In this document: one piece after another, positions 7,835 through 17,768 of the stretch
How the letters are laid out: each line of letters opens with the position of its first letter
Position numbering within the stretch: position 1 is the first letter of the stretch
Program-made: the position numbers and the translations under genes
DNA from: Mycolicibacterium lutetiense
Lineage (GTDB): Bacteria; Actinomycetota; Actinomycetes; Mycobacteriales; Mycobacteriaceae
Length of the DNA stretch: 64,000 nucleotides
Reading direction: 5' to 3'
Assembly (NCBI RefSeq): GCF_017876775.1
Contig: NZ_JAGIOP010000001.1
Coordinates: 1,550,001 to 1,614,000 of the forward strand
Notes under the pieces: generated by a model
The model's database searches: none
Told to the model about the DNA's origin: nothing
What the model saw: the letters and a program-made list of their open reading frames with translations, nothing else

Positions 7835-10625
7835 CGCCGGTGACCAACCCGGCGGTGAGCTGACCAAGTTCACCGCCGAATATCCCTTTGCTCTCGACGA
7901 CTTCCAGCTGCGTTCCTGCCGCGCACTGGAAGGTGGGCACGGCGTGCTGGTCTGTGCGCCCACCGGGGCGGGTAAGACCGTCGTCGGCGAGTTCGCCGTG
8001 CACCTGGCGCTGGCGGCCGGCGGCAAATGCTTCTACACCACCCCGATCAAGGCGCTGAGCAACCAGAAACACAACGACCTGGTGTCCCGCTACGGCGCCG
8101 ACAAGATCGGGTTGCTGACCGGTGACCAGTCCATCAACGGTGACGCCGACATCGTGGTGATGACGACCGAAGTGCTGCGCAACATGCTGTACGCGAATTC
8201 GCCTGCACTGCACGGACTTTCCTACGTCGTGATGGACGAGGTGCATTTCCTGGCCGACCGGATGCGCGGAGCGGTGTGGGAGGAGGTGATCCTGCACCTG
8301 CCCGAAGAGGTGCTGCTGGTCAGCCTGTCCGCAACCGTCAGCAATGCCGAGGAGTTCGGTGGCTGGATCCAGACCGTCCGCGGTGATACCGCCGTCGTCG
8401 TCGACGAACACCGGCCCGTCCCGCTGTCGCAGCACATGCTCGTCGGCCGACGCATGTTCGATCTGTTCGAGGGGACGAACACTGCGGGCGGAGCCGCCCC
8501 GGCGGCGACATCAACCTTGGTCGACCCGGATCTGTTGCGCCACATCCGTCATCGACGTGAGGCCGACCGACTGACGGACTGGGAACCCCGTGGTCGTGGA
8601 CGTGGCAGGGGCGGCGGCCGTCCCCAGCTGTACCGGCCGCCGAGTCGGCCCGACGTCATCGCCACCCTGGATTCCGCGGGGCTCCTGCCTGCCATCACCT
8701 TCGTGTTCTCGCGGGCCGGATGCGACGCGGCGGTCCAACAGTGCCTGCGGGCGCCGCTGCGGCTGACCACCGACGAGGAACGCAGCCGGATCGCCCAGAT
8801 CATCGACCGGCGCTGTGCCGATCTCGCCGAATCCGACCTGATCGTGCTGGATTACCACCAGTGGCGCGAAGGCCTGCTGCGCGGGCTGGCCGCCCACCAC
8901 GCCGGAATGCTGCCGGTCTTCCGGCACACCGTCGAGGAACTCTTCACCGCGGGCCTGGTCAAGGCCGTGTTCGCCACCGAAACCCTGGCCCTGGGCATCA
9001 ACATGCCCGCGCGCACCGTGGTGCTCGAGCGGCTGGTGAAGTTCAACGGTGAGCAGCACGTTCCGCTGACGCCGGGGGAGTACACGCAGCTGACCGGGCG
9101 GGCCGGGCGCCGCGGCATCGACGTCGAGGGCCACGCCGTGGTGCTGTGGCGGCCCGACGACAGCAATGCCGAACCGGCCGAGGTTGCCGGTCTGGCTTCG
9201 ACCCGCACCTTCCCCCTGCGCAGCTCGTTCGCACCGAGCTACAACATGACGATCAACCTGGTGCAGCAGATGGGGCCCGAACAGGCCCACAAACTGCTGG
9301 AACGATCCTTCGCGCAGTACCAGGCGGACCGATCGGTGGTCGGTTTGGTGCGCGGCATCGCGCGCGGCGAGCGGATGATGGGCGAGCTGGCGGCCGAATT
9401 CGGCGGCAAAGACGCACCGATCCTCGACTACGTCCGGCTGCGGGCCAAGATCGGGGAACGGGAGCGCGCCCAGTCCCGGGCGTCGCGGCTGCAGCGGCGC
9501 AAGGCCGCCACCCATGCGCTGGCCGAATTGCGCCGCGGCGACATCATCACCATCACCCAGGGGCGCCGCGGCGGGCTGGCGGTGGTGCTGGAGGCTGCCC
9601 AACGCGACAGCGATGACCCCCGGCCGCTGGTGCTGACCGAACACGGTTGGGCCGGCCGGATCTCGTCGGCCGACTACTCGGGTGCCTCAGCCCCGTTGGG
9701 CGCGATGTCCTTACCCAAGCGCGTCGAACACCGGCAGCCGCGGGTCCGTCGCGATCTGGCGTCGGCACTGCGGTCGGCGGCCGCAGATCTGTCGGTGCCC
9801 TCGAAGCGTGCGAGCCGTGGCGCCGCAGCACCCGAACGGGATGTCGATCCCGAACTGGCCGGGCTGCGTGAGGAACTGCGTCACCACCCGGCGCATCAGC
9901 TGCCGGACCGCGATGCCCAGGCCCGGATCGCCGAACGCTATCTGCGTATCGAACGTGACAACGCCCAGATCCAGCAGAAGGTGAACGCGGCGACGAACTC
10001 GCTGGCCCGCACCTTCGACCGGATCGTGACGCTGCTCAGCGAACGCGGATTCATAAAAGCGAACAACGACGGTGAACTCAAGCCGGATCTCAGCGTCACC
10101 GATGCCGGCCGACTCCTGGCCCGCATCTACAGCGAGAGCGACCTCCTGGTTGCCGAGTGTCTACGTGCCGGTCTGTGGCAAGGCCTGCAGCCGGCGGAAC
10201 TGGCCGCGGTGCTCTCGGCGGTGCTGTTCGAGTCGCGAGGAGACAACGCGGGCGGTGCGCTGGGAGCCGACGTGCCCACCGCGGGCCTGCGCCGCGCGCT
10301 GGCCCAGACCCGGCGGATGTCGGTGGACCTGCGCGGCGACGAGCAGCGGCACCGGCTGGCCCCGGGCCGAGAACCCGACGAAGGATTCGTCACCGCCATC
10401 TACCGGTGGGCCACCACCGGTGATCTGGCCGCCGCACTCGCGGCCTCCGATGTGAATGGGTCGGGCTCGACGCTCTCGGCGGGCGATTTCGTGCGGTGGT
10501 GCCGCCAGGTGCTCGACTTGCTCGACCAGGTCCGTAATGCCGCGCCGCAATCGGCCCTGCGCAATACCGCGAAACGCGCTGTCAACGATGTTCGGCGCGG
10601 TGTTGTTGCTGTTGATGCGGGGTAG
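7824..10625 (+). CDS. helY: Ski2/Mtr4-like DEVH-box ATP-dependent helicase HelY
   Basis: 933 residues. Helicase motifs in order: Walker A APTGAGKT near residue 47, [11 protein letters not shown] (Ia), MDEVHF near 137 (DEVH box), SLSATVSN (III), [10 protein letters not shown], then [16 protein letters not shown] and [16 protein letters not shown] (V-VI). The C-terminal third, with a coiled-coil-like basic segment ([17 protein letters not shown]) and a winged-helix/ratchet region, matches Mtr4/Ski2-type RNA helicases. It is the HelY of mycobacteria, probably working on structured RNA. The start overlaps the tatC stop. An Arg/Gly-rich patch ([10 protein letters not shown] near 255-264) interrupts the core and may bind RNA. 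Confidence 0.93.
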   Translation: MRPDAGDQPGGELTKFTAEYPFALDDFQLRSCRALEGGHGVLVCAPTGAGKTVVGEFAVHLALAAGGKCFYTTPIKALSNQKHNDLVSRYGADKIGLLTGDQSINGDADIVVMTTEVLRNMLYANSPALHGLSYVVMDEVHFLADRMRGAVWEEVILHLPEEVLLVSLSATVSNAEEFGGWIQTVRGDTAVVVDEHRPVPLSQHMLVGRRMFDLFEGTNTAGGAAPAATSTLVDPDLLRHIRHRREADRLTDWEPRGRGRGRGGGRPQLYRPPSRPDVIATLDSAGLLPAITFVFSRAGCDAAVQQCLRAPLRLTTDEERSRIAQIIDRRCADLAESDLIVLDYHQWREGLLRGLAAHHAGMLPVFRHTVEELFTAGLVKAVFATETLALGINMPARTVVLERLVKFNGEQHVPLTPGEYTQLTGRAGRRGIDVEGHAVVLWRPDDSNAEPAEVAGLASTRTFPLRSSFAPSYNMTINLVQQMGPEQAHKLLERSFAQYQADRSVVGLVRGIARGERMMGELAAEFGGKDAPILDYVRLRAKIGERERAQSRASRLQRRKAATHALAELRRGDIITITQGRRGGLAVVLEAAQRDSDDPRPLVLTEHGWAGRISSADYSGASAPLGAMSLPKRVEHRQPRVRRDLASALRSAAADLSVPSKRASRGAAAPERDVDPELAGLREELRHHPAHQLPDRDAQARIAERYLRIERDNAQIQQKVNAATNSLARTFDRIVTLLSERGFIKANNDGELKPDLSVTDAGRLLARIYSESDLLVAECLRAGLWQGLQPAELAAVLSAVLFESRGDNAGGALGADVPTAGLRRALAQTRRMSVDLRGDEQRHRLAPGREPDEGFVTAIYRWATTGDLAAALAASDVNGSGSTLSAGDFVRWCRQVLDLLDQVRNAAPQSALRNTAKRAVNDVRRGVVAVDAG

Positions 10626-10663
10626 GGTGTGGCAGGCGTTACCGAACAGGATCAAGGAGAACC

Positions 10664-11458
10664 ATGAGCGGACCGCAGGGATCTGACCAGGGACAGCAGT
10701 GGCCCGGTCAGCAGCCTGAGCCCGGGGCGGACCAGGCGTCGGGCGCCGAGGCATGGCAGCCGCCGACCCCCGCTTCCGAGGACGCCCAGACCAACGCTCC
10801 GGCCTGGCAGCCTCCGGCGTACACGCCGCAGCAGTACCCCTCGTACCCGCCGCAGCCGCAGGGCGTTCAGCAGCCGGATTATTCGCAGCCGCAACAGCCC
10901 CAGTACCCCGGGCCTGAGCAGTACGCCCAGCAGGCCTACCCGCAACCCGGCCAGCAGCCCCAGTACGGCCAGGTGCCCGGCTACGGGCAGCCTCCCCAGT
11001 ACGGCCAGCCGGGTCAGCCGGGTCAGTTCGGTCAGCCAGGGCAATTCGGTCAACCGGGCCAGTACGGCGCCCCCGGCCAGTTCGGTCAGTACGGCATCCC
11101 GGGGGCCGAGCAGGGCTCCAAGACGTCACTCGGCGTAATCGGCGGTGTTGTCGGCGGCCTGGTGGCACTGTTGCTGATCATCTTGGCGGTGACCGCATTC
11201 TGGCTACCCGGCTGGGCGGTCACGACCAAGCTAGACATCGACAAGGCCCAGAGCGGCGTCGAGCAGATCCTGACCGACAAGACCAACGGCTACGGCGCCA
11301 CCAAGGTCTCCGGCGTCAAGTGCAACGACGGTGAGAATCCGACCGTCAAGAAGGATTCGACCTTCGACTGCGAGGTCACCATCGACGGCACGAAGCGCAA
11401 GGTGACGGTGACCTTCAAGGATGACAAGGGCACCTACGAGGTCGGTCGGCCCAAGTAG
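10664..11458 (+). CDS. Pro/Gln-rich single-pass membrane protein with DUF4333 domain
   Basis: 264 residues, homologous in layout to Rv2091c. Residues 1-145 are low complexity, with imperfect repeats of [15 protein letters not shown] type and many Tyr and Gln. One membrane helix follows at about 153-183 ([20 protein letters not shown]). The extracytoplasmic part (184-264) is a DUF4333 domain with two conserved cysteines (VKCNDG and TFDCEV) that probably form a disulfide; related domains occur in mycobacterial lipoproteins. AAGGAG lies seven bases before the ATG. The same-strand gap from helY is 38 bases. Its role is unknown; the disordered cytoplasmic half suggests a scaffold or condensate-forming protein. 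Confidence 0.85.
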   Translation: MSGPQGSDQGQQWPGQQPEPGADQASGAEAWQPPTPASEDAQTNAPAWQPPAYTPQQYPSYPPQPQGVQQPDYSQPQQPQYPGPEQYAQQAYPQPGQQPQYGQVPGYGQPPQYGQPGQPGQFGQPGQFGQPGQYGAPGQFGQYGIPGAEQGSKTSLGVIGGVVGGLVALLLIILAVTAFWLPGWAVTTKLDIDKAQSGVEQILTDKTNGYGATKVSGVKCNDGENPTVKKDSTFDCEVTIDGTKRKVTVTFKDDKGTYEVGRPK

Positions 11459-11513
11459 CCTTCCCGGGCCACCCGTCGCGGCTCGCGCGGTCGCGTGACC
11501 CCACCAGGCGAGA

Positions 11514-12473
11514 TCAGCCGGGCAGCCGGTCCAGGGCCGACTGCAACCGGCTGATCGACGAGGTCACCCCGTACGCCGCGGCCAGTTCGGCGACCCGGGC
11601 CGGGTCGTTGGCGGCCAGCGGCAGCTCATCGGTCTCAGCGGGCAGGGCCACAGGCGCATTCGTGGCCACCCGCACCACCGGTTCGGCCGCGGCCAGGTAG
11701 TCGGCAGCCGCCAGCAGCTTGGCCCGATGTGCTTTCGACAGTGAGGATTTCGGGTCCTGCGTGGCCTCCTGGATACCCTCCAGCGAGCGGTAGCGGGCCA
11801 GCAGCATCGCGGCGGTCTTCTCGCCGATTCCGGGAACCCCGGGCAACCCGTCGGAAGGGTCACCCCGCAGCAGGGCCAGCTCCGCATACGCCGGTCCGGC
11901 CCGGTCGATGGGAACCCCGTACTGTTCGGCGACTTCTTCCGGACCGAACTTCGTCGCCTTGGCCAGCCCGCGGCCGATGTAGAGCACACGCACTGCGGGC
12001 GCCGGCTCGTCGCGCACGAGTTGCAGCAGGTCGCGATCGCCACTGACCACCACCACCGGATCGTGCTGCTCACGGGTCGCCAGGGTGCCGAGCACGTCGT
12101 CGGCTTCGAACCCGGGCGCGCCGGCGGTCGCGATGCCGAATGCGTCGAGCAACTCCATGATCATGTCGACCTGGGGGATGAGTTCGTCGGGAACCTCTTC
12201 GACGTCGGGAGTGCCCTCAGGTTGGAGTTGCTCGACCCGGTGCGCCTTGTACGACGGCACCAGGTCGACGCGCCACTGCGGACGCCAGTCCTCGTCGAGG
12301 CACACCACCAGCCGGTGCGGACGTTCCCGGGTGATCAGCGTGGCGACCGAGTCGAGGAATCCCCGCACCGCGTTCACCTGTCGGCCGTCGGGCGCCTTGA
12401 TCGAGGACGGGAGCCCGAAGTACGACCGGAACCACATGCTGGCGCCGTCGAGCAGCAGAACAGGGTCGCTCAT
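11514..12473 (-). CDS. 5'-3' exonuclease / flap-endonuclease-like protein
   Basis: 319 residues (Rv2090 type). It matches the N-terminal nuclease domain of DNA polymerase I without the polymerase: [45 protein letters not shown] and [21 protein letters not shown], with the acidic metal ligands (Asp9, EADD, GDRD) in place and the helix-hairpin-helix [10 protein letters not shown]. Such proteins cut RNA or DNA flaps and can replace PolA's exonuclease in primer removal. ATG 12473 overlaps the upstream gene's stop (ATGA), so the two form an operon. Compare the intact exonuclease domain of polA at 45.5 kb in this window. Confidence 0.9.
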   Translation of the reverse strand: MSDPVLLLDGASMWFRSYFGLPSSIKAPDGRQVNAVRGFLDSVATLITRERPHRLVVCLDEDWRPQWRVDLVPSYKAHRVEQLQPEGTPDVEEVPDELIPQVDMIMELLDAFGIATAGAPGFEADDVLGTLATREQHDPVVVVSGDRDLLQLVRDEPAPAVRVLYIGRGLAKATKFGPEEVAEQYGVPIDRAGPAYAELALLRGDPSDGLPGVPGIGEKTAAMLLARYRSLEGIQEATQDPKSSLSKAHRAKLLAAADYLAAAEPVVRVATNAPVALPAETDELPLAANDPARVAELAAAYGVTSSISRLQSALDRLPG

Positions 12474-13321
12474 TTGATCCTCCCGAAAACGTAGGACGCG
12501 GCGGTGACAGCCTTGCCGTCGGCACCCTCGTCGTGCAGGGTGGCCCGCACCGCAACGGTGCCGCCCGCACCGGACAATACCTGGGTGTCGACCCGGAACG
12601 GACCGGTCTTGCCGCGGGCGAGGAACATCACGTGTGACGAAAGCCCTTGCAGCGCATCGGTTTTTGCGGCTTTCGCCGCAGCTTCTGAGGCGGCGGTCTC
12701 CAGGACCACGAATTGTGGCCCGATGTGCAGTGCCGCGTCGGGTGAGGCCACCTCGACCGCCAGTTCCGGCAGTGTCCAGCGCCCGTCTGGGTGCTTGGCT
12801 CCGCCGAACACCTGCCACAGCGGCGGTAGGTCAGGACCGTCGACGATGTCGATGGGGTCGACGGGCATCTTCTCCAGGCCCTCCGGGGGCACGCCGATCG
12901 AGATGCCCTGCCCCTCGGTGAGCGCGATGACCCGGTCCGGATGGTCGGCGTCGACGATCACCGACCGGCTGTAGGCCAATTGCCTACCTTGCTTGAGCAC
13001 TTCGGTGTCCACCCGGATGCGCTTCACGTCGCGCGCCGGGTCCAGGACCTGGCAGGAATGGATCACCGGGTTCGGCACGGCCTCCAGATCGCTCACCCCG
13101 CCACTGTCGGGCGAGGAGATGCCCAGCACCGCGAGCAGCAGACCACCGGACGAATTGCGCATGTCGCGGCGCAAGGTCACCGTGTCGTCGACCGGACCCA
13201 GATCCATCGAGGAGTAGGAACGCCCGAGGTAGCGGTAGCTCAGCAGGCCGCCCCAGCGCTTGCGCAGTTCGGCGGCGTACGCCGCGGGATCGTCGGTGAG
13301 ATCGCGGATATCACGCAACAT
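12470..13321 (-). CDS. Double-hotdog (thioesterase-like) protein
   Basis: 283 residues. Two repeats of a hotdog-type pattern are seen: the first around 60-150 ([39 protein letters not shown]) and the second around 175-283 ([35 protein letters not shown]). The wording resembles PaaI/acyl-CoA thioesterase families, but the catalytic Asp/Glu cannot be placed with certainty. The start ATG at 13319-13321 is leaderless: TACTGT lies seven bases upstream on the minus strand. It is divergent from pepE, with 74 bases between, and shares its transcript with the exonuclease-like gene. Confidence 0.7.
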   Translation of the reverse strand: MLRDIRDLTDDPAAYAAELRKRWGGLLSYRYLGRSYSSMDLGPVDDTVTLRRDMRNSSGGLLLAVLGISSPDSGGVSDLEAVPNPVIHSCQVLDPARDVKRIRVDTEVLKQGRQLAYSRSVIVDADHPDRVIALTEGQGISIGVPPEGLEKMPVDPIDIVDGPDLPPLWQVFGGAKHPDGRWTLPELAVEVASPDAALHIGPQFVVLETAASEAAAKAAKTDALQGLSSHVMFLARGKTGPFRVDTQVLSGAGGTVAVRATLHDEGADGKAVTAASYVFGRIK

Positions 13322-13328
13322 TCCAGCG

Positions 13329-13334
13329 ACAGTA
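13329..13334 (-). promoter_or_regulatory. Predicted -10 box for leaderless double-hotdog gene
   Basis: On the minus strand TACTGT ends seven bases before ATG 13321. Confidence 0.5.
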
Positions 13335-13382
13335 GCCGGTGCGGGGCGCCCGCCTGGACGGACACCACGTAGGCGCAGCGAT

Positions 13383-13388
13383 TAGCCT
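13383..13388 (+). promoter_or_regulatory. Predicted -10 box for leaderless pepE
   Basis: TAGCCT ends seven bases before ATG 13396, which supports that start over an in-frame upstream codon. Confidence 0.55.
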
Positions 13389-13395
13389 CGACCCC

Positions 13396-14523
13396 ATGAC
13401 CGTCAGCCGATTCAGCACCGATGTCTACGCCCACCGTCTTGCGGCGGCCGCGTCAGCCGCCGCGGATGCCGGCCTGGCCGGTCTGGTGATCACCCCGGGC
13501 TATGACCTGCGGTACCTGATCGGCTCACGCGCGCAGACCTTCGAGCGGCTGACGGCGCTGGTTCTGCCGGTCGGCGGTGACCCGACCATCGTGGTGCCGC
13601 GTCTCGAGCTCGCCGCGCTGCGCGAATCATCTGTCACCGAACTCGGTGTGACGGTACGTGATTGGGTGGATGGACAGAACCCGTACCAGATGGTCGCCGA
13701 TGTGCTCGGCGGGCCGGGCACCGCAGTGGCGGTGACCGATTCCATGCCCGCCCTGCACCTGCTGCCGCTGGCTGATCTGCTCGGCGTGGTTCCGGTACTG
13801 GCCACCGACGTGCTGCGACGGTTGCGGATGATCAAGGATCCCGCCGAGATCGACGCGCTGCGCAAGGCCGGCGCGGCCATCGACCGGGTGCATGCCCGGG
13901 TGCCCGCGTTCCTGGCGCCCGGCCGCACCGAGGCCGACGTGGCCGCTGACATCGCCGAAGCGATTGTCGCCGAAGGACATTCCGAGGTGGCGTTCATCAT
14001 CGTCGGATCCGGACCCAACGGCGCCGACCCGCACCACGAATGCTCGGAGCGTGAGCTGAGCGCCGGTGACATCGTGGTGGTCGACATCGGCGGCCCGTAC
14101 GAGCCCGGCTACAACTCCGACTCCACCCGCACCTACTCCATCGGTGAGCCGGATCCCGAGGTGGCGCGCCGCTACGCGGTACTGCAGCGGGCCCAAGCCG
14201 CGGCGGTCGCGGCCGTGCGCCCCGGGGTGACCGCCGAACAGATCGACGCGGCTGCCCGCGATGTACTGGCCGCCGAGGGGCTGGCCGAGGCTTTCGTCCA
14301 CCGCACCGGACACGGCATCGGGCTGTCGGTGCACGAGGAGCCCTACATCGTGGAGGGCAACGACCTACCGCTGGAAGCCGGGATGGCCTTCAGCGTGGAG
14401 CCCGGCGTGTACTTCCCGGGGCACTGGGGTGCGCGGATCGAGGACATCGTCGTGGTCACCGAGGACGGTGCGGAGTCGGTCAACAACCAGCCCCACGATC
14501 TTGTCGTGGTGCCGGTGAACTAG
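13396..14523 (+). CDS. pepE: Xaa-Pro dipeptidase/aminopeptidase PepE
   Basis: 375 residues, the same length as M. tuberculosis PepE. The N-terminal creatinase-like domain spans about 10-135. The M24 pita-bread catalytic domain carries the five metal ligands: VVVDIGGPYEPGYNSDSTRT supplies both Asp, HRTGHGIGLSVHEEP the His, and FSVEPGVYFPG and GARIEDIVVV the two Glu. Such enzymes release N-terminal residues from Xaa-Pro peptides with Mn or Co. The start is ATG at 13396 with a leaderless promoter. Confidence 0.92.
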   Translation: MTVSRFSTDVYAHRLAAAASAAADAGLAGLVITPGYDLRYLIGSRAQTFERLTALVLPVGGDPTIVVPRLELAALRESSVTELGVTVRDWVDGQNPYQMVADVLGGPGTAVAVTDSMPALHLLPLADLLGVVPVLATDVLRRLRMIKDPAEIDALRKAGAAIDRVHARVPAFLAPGRTEADVAADIAEAIVAEGHSEVAFIIVGSGPNGADPHHECSERELSAGDIVVVDIGGPYEPGYNSDSTRTYSIGEPDPEVARRYAVLQRAQAAAVAAVRPGVTAEQIDAAARDVLAAEGLAEAFVHRTGHGIGLSVHEEPYIVEGNDLPLEAGMAFSVEPGVYFPGHWGARIEDIVVVTEDGAESVNNQPHDLVVVPVN

Positions 14524-14530
14524 GCCGGGC

Positions 14531-14956
14531 TCAGCCTTCGCTGCGGTCCAGCAGCTCCGAGGAACCCAGCACACGCTCGATCCGTACCTCGATCACCACG
14601 CGACGGGGGTTCACCCGGGGAGTGCGGTAGCGCTGGGCATACCGAAGCTCGGCGTCACGGACCGGGTCGGGCTCGCTGCTGACCGTGGACTTGCCCTCCA
14701 ACGACAGCCAGCGCGCGCCGTCGACCTGGCTGAGCACCGCGATGCCACGCTCATGCGCGTTGACCGCCTTCTGCGAGCCGCCGTTGGTGATCACCCGCGC
14801 GATGTGCGTCTTCGGGTCGAAGGTGAAACCGACCGCCACGACGTGCGGCGAATTGTCCGAGCGCAGGGTGGTCAGCATCGCCAGGTGGCGTTCGGTGAGA
14901 AACGCCAGTGCCTCGCTGGTGAGCTTGGTGGTTGCCTTGCCACGAGATGTAGCCAT
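14531..14956 (-). CDS. F420-binding PPOX-fold protein (Rv2074-like, biliverdin reductase type)
   Basis: 141 residues of the split beta-barrel flavin/F420 family. The sequence [49 protein letters not shown] and [17 protein letters not shown] closely follows M. tuberculosis Rv2074, which reduces biliverdin with F420H2. I infer the same activity from this similarity. The start at 14956 gives [17 protein letters not shown], with a TAGCGT -10 box eight bases upstream, so it is probably near-leaderless. It converges with pepE (seven bases between stops) and is divergent from the SDR gene. Confidence 0.88.
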   Translation of the reverse strand: MATSRGKATTKLTSEALAFLTERHLAMLTTLRSDNSPHVVAVGFTFDPKTHIARVITNGGSQKAVNAHERGIAVLSQVDGARWLSLEGKSTVSSEPDPVRDAELRYAQRYRTPRVNPRRVVIEVRIERVLGSSELLDRSEG

Positions 14957-14978
14957 CGGGGTCCACGCTAGCGCAGGA

Positions 14979-14984
14979 CATAAT
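14979..14984 (+). promoter_or_regulatory. Predicted -10 box for leaderless SDR gene
   Basis: CATAAT ends seven bases before ATG 14992; one mismatch to TATAAT. Confidence 0.5.
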
Positions 14985-14991
14985 CGCTGCC

Positions 14992-15768
14992 ATGGAGGAC
15001 ACAGCAGACACGGCCGGGATTGCCGGCACGGATCCCCGTGTCGTGGTGATTTTCGGGGGGCGCAGCGAGATCGGCGTCGAAATCGCGGCGCGCCTCGCGG
15101 ACGGGGCGGTCGTGGTGCTCGCCGCCCGCCGCGCCGGCGAGCTTGTCGAGCAGGTTGCGGCGGTACAGGCGGCTGGTGCCGTGGCGGTACACACGTCAGA
15201 GTTCGACGCCGACGACGTCGCCGGCCACACCCGCGTGGTGGAGGAGATCGAAACCGCGCTCGGACCGATCGACACCGCGGTCCTCGCATTCGGGGTCCTG
15301 GGCGATCAGGACCGCGCCGAGGCCGATCCGGCCCACGCCGTGGCCGTCGTGCACACCGACTACGTGGCCCAGGTCGGCCTGCTCACCGTGCTCGCGCAGC
15401 GCATGCGCGCCAGGGAGCGGGGCCGGCTGGTGGTGTTCTCCTCGATCGCCGGAGCCCGGGCCCGTCGTGCCAACTACGTCTACGGCTCGGCCAAGGCCGG
15501 TCTGGATGCGTTCGCGAGCGGGCTGACCGACGCCCTGCACGGCACCGCCGTGCAGCTGCTGATCGTGCGGCCCGGGTTCGTGATCGGCCGGATGACCGAG
15601 GGCATGGACCCGGCGCCGTTCTCCAGCACCCCGGCTCAGGTGGCCGAGGCCACTGCCAAGGCACTGGCCCGGGGCAAGAATGCAGTGTGGGTGCCGTGGG
15701 TGATCCGGCCGATGATCTTCGTGACGCGGTTCGTACCGCGGCCGATCTGGCGCAGGATGCCGCGGTGA
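14992..15768 (+). CDS. Short-chain dehydrogenase/reductase (Rv2073c-like)
   Basis: 258 residues. The cofactor motif is [15 protein letters not shown] near 21-35, a variant of TGxxx[12 protein letters not shown] stands for the NNAG region. The catalytic Ser and YxxxK are in [20 protein letters not shown] (Tyr near 161, Lys near 165). The C-terminal [19 protein letters not shown] is a hydrophobic/basic tail suggesting membrane contact, as in the DprE2 group of mycobacterial SDRs. The substrate is unknown. The gene is followed by a repeated 27-base element and then cobL. It is listed next to cobL in M. tuberculosis too, so the link is old but not necessarily functional. Confidence 0.85.
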   Translation: MEDTADTAGIAGTDPRVVVIFGGRSEIGVEIAARLADGAVVVLAARRAGELVEQVAAVQAAGAVAVHTSEFDADDVAGHTRVVEEIETALGPIDTAVLAFGVLGDQDRAEADPAHAVAVVHTDYVAQVGLLTVLAQRMRARERGRLVVFSSIAGARARRANYVYGSAKAGLDAFASGLTDALHGTAVQLLIVRPGFVIGRMTEGMDPAPFSSTPAQVAEATAKALARGKNAVWVPWVIRPMIFVTRFVPRPIWRRMPR

Positions 15769-15824
15769 TGAGCGCTTGCGCGAAGAACAGAGTGAACTGA
15801 TGAGCGCTTGCGCGAAGAACAGAG
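15766..15824 (+). repeat. 27-bp direct repeat (two copies, period 32) between SDR gene and cobL
   Basis: Copies at 15766-15792 and 15798-15824 are identical and begin TGATGAGCGCTTGCGCGAAG. Each contains an ATG opening a tiny frame MSACAKNR that stops after 10-11 codons. The first copy covers the SDR stop, the second ends eight bases before the cobL ATG. Confidence 0.85.
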
Positions 15825-15831
15825 GGCACCG

Positions 15832-17016
15832 ATGAGCCCGACGATCACCGTGGTCGGCATCGGGGCCGACGGGATGGCCGGATTGTCGCGCACCTCGCGC
15901 GATGAGTTGGCCGGCGCGACCGTGGTGTACGGGTCGCCGCGGCAATTGGAACTGCTCGATGACAGCGTGACGTCGAACCGTCGGGAGTGGCCGTCGCCGA
16001 TGCTGCCGGCCCTGCCGACGCTGTTCGACGGAGCAGGCGATGTGCACGTGGTGGCCAGCGGTGATCCGCTGCTGCACGGCATCGGCGCGACGCTGATCCG
16101 GTTGTTCGGCGCGCAACGGGTCCGGGTGCTGCCGCAGGTGTCCAGCGTGACGCTGGCCTGCGCCCGGATGGGGTGGACGGTGCCCGACACCGAGGTGATC
16201 AGCCTGGTGACGGCTGCCCCGCACACCGCGGTGCGCCGCGGAGGGCGGGCGATCGTACTGTCCCGCGACGCGCAGACCCCGGCCACGCTGGCGCGGCTGC
16301 TGAACGAATCCGGCCGGGGCGACTCGGAATTGACCGTGCTGGAGCAATTGGGCGGGCCGGGGGAGCGTCGCCATGACGGCACCGCCCGGGAGTGGGCGAC
16401 GGTCGGTCCGGTGGGCGTGGACGATCTCAACGTGGTGGCGGTGTCCTACCGCCCCGACGACCGTCGGGCCCAGGCGTTGCCCGACGAGGTGTTCGCCCAC
16501 GATGGGCAGCTCACCAAGCAGTCCGTCCGGGCGGTCACCCTGGCGACGCTGGGGCCGCGGCCCGGGGAACTGCTGTGGGATGTCGGCTCGGGTTCGGGCA
16601 GCATCGCGATCGAATGGTCGCGCAGCGCACCGGGCTGTGCGGCCGTGGCATTCGAACGTGACGCGCAGCGCCGCGAACGGATCGTCAGCAACGTCGCGGC
16701 CTTCGGGGTCCGGGTGGATGTGCGGGGTGGTGCGCCCGATTCGCTCGACGGTGCGCCCGAGCCTGACGCGATCTTCATCGGCGGCGGTGTCACCCAACCC
16801 GGGCTGTTGCAGGCATGTTTCGACCGGCTGCCCGCGGGTGGGCGACTGGTGGTCAACGCGGTCACGCTGGAATCAGAAGCGGTTGTCGCGCAGTGGTATT
16901 CGAAGGAAGGCGGCGAGGTGCGGCGTTATCAGCACTACCAGGGCGGCGCGATCGGCGGGTTCACCGGCTGGCGCCCGGCGCTGCCCGTCACCCAGTGGGC
17001 GGTGGCCAAGCCATGA
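15832..17016 (+). CDS. cobL: Precorrin-6Y C5,15-methyltransferase (decarboxylating) CobL
   Basis: 394 residues with two fused domains. The N-terminal tetrapyrrole methylase (CobE/CbiE type) has TVVGIGADGMAGLS at 4-17 and VVASGDPLLHGIG near 74. The C-terminal class I methyltransferase (CbiT type) has LLWDVGSGSGSIAIEWSRSA near 245 and FIGGGVTQPG. CobL methylates precorrin-6B at C5 and C15 and removes the C12 acetate carboxyl with S-adenosylmethionine. The ATG at 15832 is chosen because it follows the repeat and matches family starts; an upstream TTG frame lies inside the repeat. It overlaps cobM by four bases (ATGA). Confidence 0.95.
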   Translation: MSPTITVVGIGADGMAGLSRTSRDELAGATVVYGSPRQLELLDDSVTSNRREWPSPMLPALPTLFDGAGDVHVVASGDPLLHGIGATLIRLFGAQRVRVLPQVSSVTLACARMGWTVPDTEVISLVTAAPHTAVRRGGRAIVLSRDAQTPATLARLLNESGRGDSELTVLEQLGGPGERRHDGTAREWATVGPVGVDDLNVVAVSYRPDDRRAQALPDEVFAHDGQLTKQSVRAVTLATLGPRPGELLWDVGSGSGSIAIEWSRSAPGCAAVAFERDAQRRERIVSNVAAFGVRVDVRGGAPDSLDGAPEPDAIFIGGGVTQPGLLQACFDRLPAGGRLVVNAVTLESEAVVAQWYSKEGGEVRRYQHYQGGAIGGFTGWRPALPVTQWAVAKP

Positions 17017-17768
17017 CGGTGTACTTCATCGGTGCCGGCCCCGGCGCTGCCGACCTCATCACCGTGCGCGGTGCGCGGCTGCTCGGCAGCTGCCCGGTGT
17101 GTCTGTACGCCGGATCGATCATGCCCGACGATCTGTTGGCGTTATGCCCGGCCGATGCGAAGGTCATCGACACCGGGCCGCTGAACCTGGAGCAGATCAT
17201 CGACGAGTTGGCTGCCGCGGACAAGGCGGGTGTCGACGTGGCACGGCTACATTCCGGCGACCCGTCGATCTACAGTGCGCTGGCCGAGCAGTGCCGCAGG
17301 CTCGACGAACTGGGAATCGGGTACGAGATCGTGCCGGGCGTACCGGCATTCGCCGCGGTGGCCGCCGCGCTGGGCCGTGAGCTCACGGTCCCCGGCGTCG
17401 CGCAGACCGTGACCTTGAGCCGGGTGGCCACCCTGTCCACGGCGATGCCCGAAGGTGAGGACCTGCACACCTTGTCGGCACCGGGAGCAACGCTGGTGCT
17501 GCATCTGGCCGCGGCCCAGATCGACAACATCGTCCCGCAGCTCCTCGATGGTGGGTACCGTCCCGAAACCCCCTGCGCCGTGGTGGCATTCGCCAGCTGG
17601 CCGCAGGAGATCGTGTTGCGCGGAACGCTGGCTGACATCGCCGAGAAGATGCACGCGGCCGCGGTGACCAAGACCGCGGTCATCGTGGTCGGCGATGTGC
17701 TTGCCGCCGAAGGATTCTCCGACAGCTACCTGTACTCGTCGGATCGGCGTCGGGGAGCCACCCACTGA
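17013..17768 (+). CDS. cobM: Precorrin-4 C11-methyltransferase CobM
   Basis: 251 residues of the tetrapyrrole methylase family: VYFIGAGPGAADLITVRGAR at the N-terminus, LYAGSIMPDDLL, VARLHSGDPSIYSAL and YEIVPGVPAFAAVAAAL. CobM adds the C11 methyl group to precorrin-4 in the aerobic cobalamin pathway, just before the CobK/CobL steps encoded on both sides. The length equals that of the M. tuberculosis enzyme. It overlaps cobL by ATGA and cobK by one base (TGATG), so the three are translationally coupled. Confidence 0.96.
   Translation: MTVYFIGAGPGAADLITVRGARLLGSCPVCLYAGSIMPDDLLALCPADAKVIDTGPLNLEQIIDELAAADKAGVDVARLHSGDPSIYSALAEQCRRLDELGIGYEIVPGVPAFAAVAAALGRELTVPGVAQTVTLSRVATLSTAMPEGEDLHTLSAPGATLVLHLAAAQIDNIVPQLLDGGYRPETPCAVVAFASWPQEIVLRGTLADIAEKMHAAAVTKTAVIVVGDVLAAEGFSDSYLYSSDRRRGATH

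Noticed and set aside
15196..16797. 533-codon minus-strand frame across SDR/cobL
   Set aside because: Arg/Gly/His-rich shadow of two solid plus-strand genes.
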